From assembly GCF_009870125.1 (NCBI RefSeq), contig NC_046679.1, positions 14,508,001 through 14,572,000 of the forward strand: DNA of 64,000 nucleotides. Direction: 5' to 3'. Position numbers and translations under genes: made by a program. The DNA is from Drosophila pseudoobscura. Its lineage: Eukaryota; Arthropoda; Insecta; Diptera; Drosophilidae. The notes beneath the pieces were generated by a model, which ran no database searches, was not told the DNA's origin, and was given only the letters and a program-made list of their open reading frames with translations. Position 1 is the first letter of the stretch; each line of letters starts with the position of its first letter. Below are positions 38,852-48,210 of the stretch, piece after piece.

Positions 38852-39241
38852 ATGGGAGCCATAACCATGTGGAGTTTGACATTTCTGGTTATTTGTGGGA
38901 TGTCCTTTGGCAACGCTGCGAACATTCCAGTGGCTCCCACTTTCAGTGTCACTAATTCAACAGTAGACAGTTCAGATATCAGCATTAATCTGATTGGTCC
39001 CTTGATCAACGCTTCTGCCGTGCTGGGGCCCAGCGGACTATTGGCCAAATTAACCACCAACAACTTTGCCCTTGGTTACAGCACCGCTGACTTTGTCCTG
39101 CACACAGCCGTGAACGATGGCCAGGATTTCAGAGGCTCCATATTCGCACGTCCTTCGGACCAATTGGATGTAGGAGTGCTATTGTCATGGGCCATCGGCA
39201 GCAACAATACCAAATTTTCCCTTGGCGCCAACTATTTTTAG
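38852..39241 (+). CDS. Chimeric gene: signal peptide fused to a VDAC/porin fragment, predicted secreted
   Basis: 129 residues, no intron. Residues 1-22 are a signal peptide closely similar to that of the gene at 37855 (shared MW/WS, ICGM and GNA/GSA). Residues from about 44 to 128 match fly mitochondrial porin (VDAC): GPLINASAVLG, then LTTNNFALGYSTADFVLHTA, VNDGQDFRGSIFARPSD and LDVGVLLSW...NTKFSLGANY. By my recall of fly VDAC (282 residues) this is about residues 125-225, with some 11 residues missing after LLA. The stop replaces the next VDAC residue (Gln, CAG to TAG would do it). Three N-glycosylation sequons are present (NST, NAS, NNT). AATAAA lies at 39263. Only about a third of the barrel remains, so a pore is unlikely. 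The open, in-frame state suggests a functioning gene or a very young one. Confidence 0.82.
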   Translation: MGAITMWSLTFLVICGMSFGNAANIPVAPTFSVTNSTVDSSDISINLIGPLINASAVLGPSGLLAKLTTNNFALGYSTADFVLHTAVNDGQDFRGSIFARPSDQLDVGVLLSWAIGSNNTKFSLGANYF

Positions 39242-39311
39242 CTGATTAACGACATCATTAACAATAAAATTGAAGAACCACAACAAGTAAAACCACAACT
39301 CAAGTCCACCT

Positions 39312-39640
39312 CCCCATTACCACTCCCGAGTAGGCACTTGATCGTGACGTTAATGCTGTCCTGCTTAAGCCATGGCCGGGAACAGATCTTGACGGTACAG
39401 CTCATCTTTTCCGATATGGTTTACAGTTCCACCTCATTGTAGGTACAGACAGTCGCAGTCACAATCTGGACCGTCACTCTGCCAAGGGATGTGGCCCTGA
39501 TATGGATAAAAAAAAAACAAACAAATTAGCTATAAAACTCTTTCGGGTATTATGGTTCTATCGCCAGGCCAGTACAAGGCCAACAGGCTGAAAAATTTGA
39601 TTCCGTTCATTAGAGATGGGAAAAGCTCGAAGTGTGCGAG
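39312..39640 (-). pseudogene. Decayed cystatin pseudogene
   Basis: Read on the minus strand it aligns along its length with the intact cystatin gene at 49983-50422. The end corresponding to the PW motif is CATGGCCGGGAACAGATCTT (39371 onward), against CCATGGCTGGGTCCAGATCT in the intact copy. The start region (ATTCCGTTCATTAGAGATGG near 39601) matches the sequence around its ATG. Frameshifts and stops remove any usable frame. Confidence 0.6.
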
Positions 39641-41001
39641 AAAACTGATTCAGCAGCCCACAGCAACAACCAAAAACACATTCTTATCAAAATATATGTA
39701 TATATGTCCATATAGCCCTAAGATTAGCCCGATTAAATCAGCAGTCAATGTATGTAAATAAAACGAAATGTGTTTTAGCACAACATCTGGCTGCAGGGTA
39801 ATTACATGGTAATTGCAGGTGTAAAAGATGGCTCCTAAGCAGTAGATGGGAGATTTCCTTAATACAAAATAGATATGATGGGAATCGTATCAAAACAAAT
39901 ACTTTATCGATATCATTTACAATGAGTGCAGCTTAGCCGTCCATCCAAAGATTAAAAACGAAACCTAGTCATAAAAATACACCATATTACATTAAAAACT
40001 CTTAGAGCCTTATCTCTATCAGCAGAAGGGTTTTTTGATTTCCTATGGCATAGTATCATCAGAATAATCAACTTACAACAAAGAAGGAATTCTGGGAAAG
40101 GGGAAGCAATGTTTACTCTGGAATACACACCGATTCTCTAGAATAATGGCATTTATATTTGCGAATGTTATTAAATAATTTCATTAATATCTAGACAAAT
40201 AAGAAAATCGTTTTCTAAGAATGAATGTTAGTTCAGGGAATGTTTCCCAGTAGCTCCCCGAATTGTTCTGGTTTCTCTAAATTGTGTTCTTAAAACTTTG
40301 CTTTAATTATATCCTATGACAAATCTGAAAGTAAATCATTTCTTGATATACAATAGTTATGCTATAGTTTGTATAAGACCATATCCCGCCATAGGTGTGT
40401 TAAGCAATAGAAACCCCAAAGAATTATCTATTTCCAACATGTGTTTCCGATCAAAATGTTGACCTATAAGCCAGGTGTTGATCTATAACTATATTAAAAC
40501 AGTTCATCACTGTATTATAATTTCCTGCTAACTCAATCAGCAAATCGCAGATTATATATTGATAAGGAAGTCTCGCTGCCATAGGAACATGTGATAACGG
40601 GTGACTTCTGTCTGTTGGGCCTGATAGTCATGAGCTGTCTGTGCCCGGGGCTACAAGTCCTAGTGGATGTCTATAAATACATTTATTTAATTCTTTTAGA
40701 GCTGTGAATGTGACGCAAGATTCGAGTCAAATTGTGGATGGAGCTCTCTATAGGCTCTATATGCTGCAGCCGTGGCTCAAGGTGAATGATGAGCTGATTC
40801 GCTAGTAATTGCTCTCTTAAGCCTCAAATATGTTTGAATGCTAGTAGCATAGTAGCATTGCACTCAAATATCTCGTAGAACAGTATTATATGTTTTTCAA
40901 TCATTTGATTGAGCCAAATCTTTGGCTATCTCAATGAGCCTCTAGAAAACTTATCCCTATAATGATTGTCATTAAATTTCAAAAGCTCGGCTATTTATTT
41001 T
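39641..41001. other. Intergenic, nothing recognised
   Basis: AT-rich. TATCGATA at 39905-39912 is a DRE-type octamer. No gene or repeat supported. Confidence 0.5.
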
Positions 41002-41530
41002 TATACCCGGTACTCAAAATGAGTATCGAGGTATATTAGATTTGTGCGTCCAGAAGGAAGCGTTTCCGACCCGATAAAGTACATATATTCTAGATCAGCA
41101 TCAATAGCCGAGTCGATTGAGCCATGTCTGTCTGTCCGTCCGTCCATCCGTCGGTCCCTAAAGGCGCCTAATACTCAGAGACTATAAGAGCTAGAGCAAC
41201 GAATTATCCAGACTTCTGTAATATGTCACGGTTACAAGTATATTTCGAAATTTCGCCCCGACCCCTTTCGTCCCAACAAAGGACGAAAATCTGTGTTATC
41301 CACAATTTGAAAGATACGAGAAAATTAAAAACACACAATCATAGAGAATGACCACAGATTGCCGAATCTGGATCAGATCGGATCATTATAATAACCAAAA
41401 GGAACACATCAGTTTGTAGCGGCTACTCAGAGCCCGACGACACTTACTGACTGATTTTCTGACTCTCTCGCACGCTACTATAAATGTAGAGTTGCGGTCG
41501 CAGCAGCAGCTCACAACGTTCCCCCTCGTT
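41002..41530 (+). mobile_element. DINE-1/mini-me-like (Helentron-type) non-autonomous element, copy 1
   Basis: Starts TATACCCGGTACT and contains a GTCY microsatellite (TGTCTGTCTGTCCGTCCGTC, 41127-41158) and the AGAGCTAGAGCAACG block. It ends with a hairpin-forming GAGTTGCGG...AGCTC and ACAACGTTCCCCCTCGTT. It matches, in the opposite orientation, the longer copy at 48211-49332. No coding capacity. The family name rests on the GTCY microsatellite, short subterminal repeats and end hairpin; it was not compared with a library. Confidence 0.65.
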
Positions 41531-41847
41531 TACCATTTTTTCAGTACCAAATACAACAAATTATCATCCACCCTCACACGAAAATGTTTGAATTTAACAT
41601 CTGGCCCATCAACCATCTCGCAGAACCAGGCGTTAATAAAGGCTCTCTTAAGAGTTGAAATTAGAGCCAAATCTCTTTAAGCCATATTCACATACTAAAA
41701 GTATTTCAAAAAACTTGTGCACGTGTTTGTATCTGCCAATATTTGGTGAACTCTTTGCAAATAATCGATAAAAGTGAAATTCGGTAGAAGCAGCTGAGCA
41801 AATTTACTATCATTTTTGGATAAGCGATCGGCTTTGAATCGAATGAC
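41531..41847 (+). promoter_or_regulatory. Upstream region shared with the 44343 gene
   Basis: From about 41713 to the TATA box this region aligns with 44150-44290 (for example GTTTGTATCT, CAAATAAT/CAAATATT, TTTGGATA, GAATCGAATGACTATAAAAG). The pseudogene at 43081 has the last 70 bp as well. Probably a duplicated tissue-specific promoter. Confidence 0.6.
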
Positions 41848-41855
41848 TATAAAAG
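41848..41855 (+). promoter_or_regulatory. TATA box of the 41906 gene
   Basis: GACTATAAAAGGCATT, identical in the 44343 gene; 58 bp before the ATG. Confidence 0.75.
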
Positions 41856-41905
41856 GCATTCTATCCAGTGGAACATCTATCAATCGTACAATTGACTTTC
41901 TTACA

Positions 41906-42370
41906 ATGAGAGTCAAATCAAACATCTTCGCCTGGGCCATAGTCCTGTTCGCCTGCCTGCTGAGGAGCAGTGAGGCAGTCACCTGTACCGCCGATCCCAC
42001 TGTAGCAGGGTGTATTGACTGTACCACCAGTCCCACCGATGCGGAGTGCGTGGCAGAAGCAGCGAACGACACCACCTCTACTGTGGCTCCCGTAGTAACG
42101 ACAACTCCGGCTACCGCTGCGGGCGGTACAACTCCTTCCACTGCCGCCACTGGTGCGACCACCCCTGCGGCTGGTTCCGATGTCGCTGACACAGACAGCA
42201 CCACAAGCAGCACCAGCAGCGGCAGCAGCGGCAGCAGCGGCAGCACCAACAATGCGGCTGCCGCCAGGAGGAGGAGGAATCGTCGTCGTCGTCGCCAGCG
42301 CCAGCGCGCCGCTAGGAGGAGGGCAGCCAGGAGGCGCGCAGCCAGGAGGAGGAACAACAGGAGAGGTTAA
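41906..42370 (+). CDS. Secreted mucin-like protein with CIDC motif and Arg-rich tail
   Basis: 154 residues, no intron. Signal peptide at residues 1-24 (MRVKSNIFAWAIVLFACLLR). Then a four-cysteine segment VTCTADPTVAGCIDCTTSPT followed by DAEC; then a Thr/Ser/Ala-rich block to about residue 115. The tail is roughly 40 residues of almost only Arg, with Ala, Asn and Gln. AATAAA lies at 42429. The ATG at 41906 is taken because the signal peptide begins there; the in-frame ATG at 41816 is upstream of the TATA box. Nearest relative is the gene at 44343, almost identical through residue 60. The plan recalls salivary glue or mucin proteins, with the Arg tail as the unusual part. Function unknown. Confidence 0.82.
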   Translation: MRVKSNIFAWAIVLFACLLRSSEAVTCTADPTVAGCIDCTTSPTDAECVAEAANDTTSTVAPVVTTTPATAAGGTTPSTAATGATTPAAGSDVADTDSTTSSTSSGSSGSSGSTNNAAAARRRRNRRRRRQRQRAARRRAARRRAARRRNNRRG

Positions 42371-43026
42371 GCGAGAGATGTGCATCTCATCCTGAACTTT
42401 AGATACCCTTTTCCAAGGATACAACTTGAATAAACTGACATATTGCATACCCAAATAAGAGTGTGTTTTATTTAGGGTTCTTAAACATTAATCAAAAGGC
42501 TACAAAGCCAATAAAAGCTTTATTGTGCACAAACGGGGTGCTACAGAATATTGACACGTGTGCATCCATATCTTTTACTAGGCTGTTGGTCTTAGGGAAT
42601 GTTTTGGATCGCATAATTCTAAGCAACAATTCAGGGAATACACTTCTATGCCGACCTATGCTGACAAGATAGGGCCTTGCCGATCGCTGCTATGGGGCTT
42701 TATTAAGCAATATCTACCTAAATATGTATAATTTCGTATCATCGAAATCTATCTTCACATACTTTTACGTAGCACACTTGATTGTGCGAGTGTGGGAAGA
42801 CCTGCCCTACAAAAACAACCCATTTTCTCTTAAAAGCAATTAACTAAAATCTCTTTTAAACTAGAGAAGCACATACAAAGTATCGTACCTCTGTGTATTA
42901 CTCGTAGTATATCTTCGATATACGCACTCTCAAAATATAAAGAAAAAAAAATAATAATTAGGTTAAAACAACTGTGCAAATTTGCCAATAATCTTTGGAT
43001 AGGCGGGGGTTATAGAATCGAAAGAC
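42371..43026. other. Intergenic spacer
   Basis: 3' end of the 41906 gene, then AT-rich sequence. The last 60 bp begin the promoter module of the pseudogene at 43081. Confidence 0.5.
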
Positions 43027-43034
43027 TATAAAAG
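43027..43034 (+). promoter_or_regulatory. TATA box of the pseudogene at 43081
   Basis: GAAAGACTATAAAAGGCAAT, in the same context as in the 41906 and 44343 genes. The promoter has outlived the reading frame. Confidence 0.6.
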
Positions 43035-43080
43035 GCAATCTTTGGGAAGATCTCTCACATATATAGACATTGAGGGCACG

Positions 43081-43300
43081 ATGAGAGTGAGAGCAACCAT
43101 CTTAGCCTGATCCCCTGCTGAGGAGCAGTGAGGCAGTCACCTGCGCCGCCGATCCCACTGTAGCAGGGTTTATTGACTGTGCCATCAGTCCATCGGCACT
43201 GGTGATGCAAAGTGCGTGGTAGAACCAGCGGCCTTCACCACCACACCTGTCCCGATAACCAGCAGACTTTTTCCGATAAAACGGTCGCTGGTCTGGCATA
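43081..43300 (+). pseudogene. Pseudogene of the CIDC mucin-like family
   Basis: Begins ATGAGAGTGAGAGCAACCAT like the 41906 gene. It loses part of the signal peptide and meets a stop (TGA in CTTAGCCTGATCC) after nine codons. The four-cysteine part is still recognisable downstream (GAGGCAGTCACCTGC, then GTTTATTGACTGTGCC, where the first Cys of CIDC became Phe). The Thr-rich and basic parts are gone; it ends near TAA at 43300. Confidence 0.75.
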
Positions 43301-44288
43301 AATACATACGATTTTAACTTTTTTGTTAATTTTTCTTAAAAGTTCCAGGGAAATAAAAATGTGAAGCTATAGTCAAACCTATAGCTGACAATCTGTATAT
43401 TTTTTTAATGAATTTTTATGATTATTTTATTGTACTTAGATATGGTATATTAGCAAACGTGGGGAGGAGCATTCTTCTAGGATTTGGAACTGAAGTATCA
43501 TTCCATATCCCAAATTATTGCAAAGGCGCCCATTGTAGACATCTATAGACATGGCGAAAAGACACGCTTAGACATCAAAGAAAAAAGCACTCCAAATTCG
43601 TTGAATAAACTAACTTCCAGTGTTGTAGAAACCAGTGAAGATACAGACTCTAATGATGATTAAGAGGAATAAAGAATCTTTTGCTAAGGAAAACATTGAG
43701 ATACTCGTATCTGTGAATTTAATGTGGAGTATCATTTCCCAAAATGCCAATTAAACATCAGACAATGATTTGCTAGACTGAAGATGAATGATAATTCCTT
43801 GGATTACGAATAGAACAATAAAGAACAATCGCAACTAATAATTTTTGAATGAGCGTGGATCTTTAAGGATCTGCGAGTACTCACCCGCATTGAAACTTTT
43901 CTCATGATATGATATTCTATAACCAATAACGAATTCTGCCTAATGTTAATGGCCTCACAACCACTACCAATAGGGGCCATCTTCAGCCTTCACAGCCGTT
44001 CGGCCTTTAGTAGTAAATTTTGAGCATCTGGCCGATCAGCAAGTCTTATTGGAATATTTTCAAGGTGACAAAAAAACACCCATCAATTCTCTCTTAACAG
44101 ATGCTATGATATCGAAATCTCTTTCAAGTACTCGCACATATCCGTACAATTATGTGTGTTGTTTGTATCTACCAATCGTTGGCGAATTCTCTGCAAATAT
44201 TCGGGGGAAAAAAGCAAAATTTGTTAGAAACAGCTGCGTAAATTTGCCAATAATCTTTGGATATGCGAAGCTTATAGAATCGAACGAC
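43301..44288. other. Intergenic, with promoter module of the 44343 gene at its right end
   Basis: 43301-44140 holds nothing recognised. From about 44150 on it aligns with 41713-41847. Confidence 0.5.
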
Positions 44289-44296
44289 TATAAAAG
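44289..44296 (+). promoter_or_regulatory. TATA box of the 44343 gene
   Basis: CGACTATAAAAGGCATGC, 54 bp before the ATG. Confidence 0.75.
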
Positions 44297-44342
44297 GCAT
44301 GCCCTGGCAACATCCAACATATCCAACAATCACCAACGCACC

Positions 44343-44810
44343 ATGAAAGTCAGCTCCAATATCTTCGCCTTGGCCATCGTCCTGTTCGCCTGCCTGCTGA
44401 GGAGCAGTGAGGCAGTCACCTGTACCGCCGATCCCACTGTAACAGGATGTATTGACTGTACCACCAGTCCCACCGATGCGGAGTGCGTGGCAGAAGCAGC
44501 GGCCGCGACCACCTCTACTGTGGCTCCCGTAGTATCGACAACGGCAGCCACGGCGACTACAGTGGCAACAGACACGGCCACAACAACCACGGCGGCATCC
44601 ACCACCAGCACGGGCGGGAGGCGCAAGGTCGTCAGGATCAGCAATCTGCGCTACACCGCAGTGCGTCGCATCCGTGTCAACAGAAGTGGCACCACCAGCC
44701 GTACCACCAGCCGCAACACCAACACCAACCGCAACCGCAACCTCAACCGAAGACGCGTCAACGTGAGGAATAGGCGCCGCAACGGTAACGTCCGTGTGAT
44801 TGTCGGCTAG
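44343..44810 (+). CDS. Secreted mucin-like protein with CIDC motif and basic tail
   Basis: 155 residues, no intron. Signal peptide at residues 1-24 (MKVSSNIFALAIVLFACLLR). The four-cysteine segment (TCTADPTVTGCIDCTTSPTD) is the same as in the 41906 gene but for one residue. The Thr/Ala-rich block is shorter. The tail differs: Arg is mixed with Asn, Thr, Val and Ser (SRTTSRNTNTNRNRNLNRR), which suggests replacement of the tail after duplication. AATAAA at 44849. The longer in-frame start at 44049 would cover the TATA box and is rejected. Confidence 0.82.
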   Translation: MKVSSNIFALAIVLFACLLRSSEAVTCTADPTVTGCIDCTTSPTDAECVAEAAAATTSTVAPVVSTTAATATTVATDTATTTTAASTTSTGGRRKVVRISNLRYTAVRRIRVNRSGTTSRTTSRNTNTNRNRNLNRRRVNVRNRRRNGNVRVIVG

Positions 44811-45639
44811 ACATAATATCCATATACATTCAGATAAAACCGATGGGCAATAAAATAGTTCAAACTTCAAAAATAATTATCATAATCTTTAAGTCTATAC
44901 GCTTGAGTCTTAGCTTAGAATCTGACGGTAGATTGAAGTCCATATCTCGAAACTCTACATAAGTACATGTATGCACCAAAAATTAAGCAAAAATATTGAT
45001 TTCGTCGATCTAAAAGCATGCCCTGTGCTGATCGAAGAGTTTAAAAAAGATAAACGTTTTTTAGGATTTGCACCGCCGCACCCGTAGATACATACTCTGT
45101 ACATATATCTGGGACTCTAGAATGTAAATTTTCATTTAGATAAATCAAATTGTATTTCAACGCATTTTCCTTATCCTTATATTTTATTGTAAAGTTCTCG
45201 AAAGTTGAAAAATATTTATTCTCTTTTAGTCTTAATCGATGGAATGATCTCCCATTTACAAATAATCATGCCACGCCCCACTCGGGGGAGTATAACGGCT
45301 AAAATTATTAGCTTCGATTACTTCATTCCAAGAAAATTTACCTATGTAGATATCACGCCATCTCCATTCTACGTGATTTTTACACGAACTCTACATGGAA
45401 ATAGCGCCGAAAGCTATGCTATAAGAAATTGAAATTTTAAGAGTGTTTCGGCTACAAAGTATCTCCGGCAGCAGATTAGGAGTTACGTTCAAATATATAT
45501 CGACAAATGTGTGAGCGTACATACATATGTCGCTATTCCTTACGAATTTAATAACTTCTGGAAGGAATTAAGATATTTTCATGAAACAAACTTTTTTGAA
45601 AATCTTTCAACATGAAGTCTTCACCAGAACATATTCCTG
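44811..45639. other. Intergenic, nothing certain
   Basis: AT-rich. Short pieces may be decayed repeat sequence; an open frame at 45205-45432 has no coding signs. Confidence 0.4.
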
Positions 45640-45930
45640 TGATGTCTAAAGGTGGGGAGAACTTTTGTGTGAAGTGTGGATAACAAATTTTGTTGCTCTA
45701 GCTCTTATAGTTTCTGAGATCTAGGTGCTCACATTTTACAATAGGCAAAGCCGACCATGAAACTTGTGTGTTAGAGAAGCTATGAAGGCGGGGATAAGTT
45801 TTGAAATACACTTGTAGCAGTGACAGATTACAGAAGTCTGGATACAAAATGTCGTTGCTCTAACTCTTATAGTCTCTGAGCACTAGGCGCTCATAGGGAC
45901 GGACAGACAGACAGAGTATATCTCCCAAAC
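45640..45930 (-). mobile_element. Fragment of the DINE-1-like element, copy 2
   Basis: Contains the blocks TTGTTGCTCTAGCTCTTATA, GACCATGAAACTTGTGTGTT and GTCTCTGAGCACTAGGCGCT, in the same order and orientation as in 48560-49130. It ends in a short GACGGACAGACAGACAG run. Both element ends are missing or too diverged to place. Confidence 0.6.
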
Positions 45931-46265
45931 CACATCTGATTTTCCTTAAGGTTCGACTTTCTCACTGTACAATTTTCTATCCGATGCTTATATCATACAG
46001 CTTTTCCACAGCTCCCACTCAGAAAATGACTTTTGCCATCTCTGTTCGGGTGATGTCCCACTGTGCGACGAAGGTTGCGACCCAGAAAAGATTCTTCGGC
46101 TTCACTTTCGAATTCGAAAAGATGCTGCCGTTCCTACGATAAAGTAAAGTTTTGGCAAGCCATAGTAATAGATATATTTTAACTTGGGTGGTATTTACCA
46201 TCCATTTGTTAGCACAAGTGTGGGCCGTCTAGAAATAGAACAATAGAATCTGAAATAGACTCGAC
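45931..46265. other. Intergenic upstream of the 46333 gene
   Basis: No gene. Does not visibly share the promoter module of the 41906/44343 pair beyond the TATA box. Confidence 0.45.
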
Positions 46266-46273
46266 TATAAAAG
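46266..46273 (+). promoter_or_regulatory. TATA box of the 46333 gene
   Basis: CGACTATAAAAGCCG, 67 bp before the ATG. Confidence 0.72.
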
Positions 46274-46332
46274 CCGTGGCCACAATAATCTGGACCATTA
46301 TCCAAGTCAAATCACTTGAGCCGATACCAACA

Positions 46333-46743
46333 ATGCGAGTACAAACGCTTCTCCTGGGCTGTGCCCTCCTGGTCGTCTGCCTCGTAAATCAAGGCAAGGC
46401 AACGACCGCACCGACTGTTGTCACCACCACTGAAGCAGACGCCACTGTTGTCACCACCACTGTGGCACCTTCCAGCGCGCCTACAACTGTAGCTTCTCCC
46501 GCTGCTGCAACAACCGTGGCCCCATCCAGCGACAACAGTCCTGCCACCACTGCTGCCAGCAGCAGCAGCAGCAGCGGCGATAGCAGCAGCAGTAGCGGCA
46601 GCAGCAACAAAAATGCCGCCAAGAGGAGGAGGAGGAGGGCTGCAGCACGTCGTCGTCGGCGTCAGAGGGCAGAGAGGAGGAGGGAAGAGAGGAGGAGGGC
46701 AGCCAGAAGGAGGGCGGGCAGGAGGAACAGCAGGAGAGGTTAG
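46333..46743 (+). CDS. Secreted Thr/Ser-rich protein with long Arg-rich tail
   Basis: 136 residues, no intron. Signal peptide at residues 1-23 (MRVQTLLLGCALLVVCLVNQ). Then a Thr/Ala/Val block with VVTTT repeats (residues 24-70) and a Ser/Gly block (71-92). The tail from about residue 93 has some 44 residues, mostly Arg with Ala, Glu and Gln. No cysteine in the mature protein, so it resembles the 37855 gene more than the CIDC members. AATAAA at 46804. The stop is followed by the same GAGAGGTTA context as the 41906 gene, which supports common descent of the tails. Confidence 0.8.
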   Translation: MRVQTLLLGCALLVVCLVNQGKATTAPTVVTTTEADATVVTTTVAPSSAPTTVASPAAATTVAPSSDNSPATTAASSSSSSGDSSSSSGSSNKNAAKRRRRRAAARRRRRQRAERRREERRRAARRRAGRRNSRRG

Positions 46744-46998
46744 GATGGAGAAAGATCTCCTCCCGATCTCCATGTATCACGTATCTTATACAGATTCGGA
46801 TTAAATAAACTGTCAGATCGCATACAACACGACGTGTTTATGGACCAGAGTCCATCTCAGAGGCTTTTAGTCCGAGTCAAGTCCGAGTAGAGATCTTTAT
46901 AGATATTTTGCGCCATCCAGACTCGTACTTTGCTCATTCTTTTATTGAATGAACACAACATATTTCACGAGTATCTATTAGATAATCTGATGATATGT

Positions 46999-47486
46999 CT
47001 ACCAGGTGCGATCCAGCTCGGCTTCGTCGCCCTCGCACTGGACCTTGATGTTGATGCCCTTGCCGGACTCCTCGAGCCATGGCTGCGACCAGATCTTGAC
47101 GGTGCACTGCTTCTTGTCCGATCCATCGGACAGTTCAACCTTATAGGTGCGCAGAGTGCCAGAAACCACTTGAGAAGTCGCCGATATCAGATTAACCAGT
47201 CTAAAATACACAAATCATATAGTATAAGTGGTTATTCTAAGCCTGGGCTATACCCACTGGTAGCTGGGTCCATCTCCGGTGGCCAGCTGGGATAGCGTGG
47301 TGCTCAATAGCTGCTCGGCCTCCTTTAGATCATCGCCCTCGAGGGTCCTAGGTCGACCGGCATACTAGGAACGATTCAAATCAATAGTGCAATCTGTACA
47401 GACAGAACATCAGTTCATGGACTTACGCCGGCAAAGGCAACAGCCAGGACAAGGCCCAGCACAAAGATCACTTTCGAAGCATGCAT
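46999..47486 (-). CDS. Cystatin-type cysteine protease inhibitor (three exons)
   Basis: Exons 47486-47427, 47364-47258 and 47200-46999 join in frame to give 122 residues. The signal peptide is MHASKVIFVLGLVLAVAFAG. The cystatin core is complete: a Gly near the N-terminus, the first hairpin QVVSG, and the second hairpin PW (QPWLEE), with two Cys (KQC, VQC) as in fly cystatins. Family members block papain-like cathepsins by inserting these loops into the active-site cleft. The TATA box on the minus strand is at 47544-47551; AATAAA on the minus strand is at about 46939. The paralogue at 49983 is similar from GDGP to the end. The first intron splits the signal peptide from the inhibitor part. Confidence 0.87.
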
Positions 47487-47543
47487 ACTCGTTTTCCGCG
47501 GACAGAAGCCTCCACAATAAATTCGCCGAGTGTTGAGAGATTG

Positions 47544-47551
47544 CTTTTATA
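47544..47551 (-). promoter_or_regulatory. TATA box of the 46999-47486 cystatin gene
   Basis: GGCTATAAAAGCAATC on the minus strand, about 58 bp before the ATG. Confidence 0.72.
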
Positions 47552-48210
47552 GCCTCCAGAGAACGAAGCTAGAATGATTCTTTATTTTCCAGCGATAAAC
47601 AGCTTTTGGCATATTGATGATCCCCCGAGTAAATTAAAGAGAGATGAAATTTTGTGTGCACCTTTAAATATATTTATTTGATACTTAATTTTGTTTGAAA
47701 TGCGTTTTGTCGATTGGATTTTTATTTGTTTGACCAGGTCAGGAGTTCTGTCGGAGAACCGATTCATCAACAGACCGATGGCAGACAGAAACATTTCTTT
47801 CAATGTGTCTTTGTGTCAATAAAACAAAGCCATGCAGGCGAACAAAGGCAATATACATATGTATATAATACTTGTATTATACTTGATATACTTGTATACT
47901 TGAAGCCGCGGTTTGCTCAATGCCTGGAAATTTAGTAGTGCTGATTGCCGAAACTTTTTGCTTTCTAAAGTTCAGCTATTCATAATCAGGGGTTAAAGAT
48001 TTACTCTTTCGCTGTGCTCTAGAAACATCTGCAATCACATATTCTTGTATTGCAATTGGGGCATTATATACTCCATATGTACAAATATTATCAACTGAAA
48101 TTGACGCTTATTCAACGACAAGCAACCTTTGGCAATTATCAACCAGAGATTGTGCTTGGGTTCTAGTTTTTACTCAAGTCAATGCAAATAAATACATAAT
48201 TTACATAAAT
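47552..48210. other. Intergenic, nothing recognised
   Basis: AT-rich sequence with a TATACTTG repeat near 47870-47900. No gene supported. Confidence 0.45.

Noticed and set aside
41816-41905. Upstream in-frame starts for the 41906 and 44343 genes (41816, 44049)
   Set aside because: They lie before or across the TATA box; the later ATG starts a proper signal peptide.
41695-42454. Long antisense frames over the mucin-like genes (also at 44169, 46312 and 52587)
   Set aside because: They mirror GC-rich repetitive codons of the sense genes and lack start context and signal peptides.
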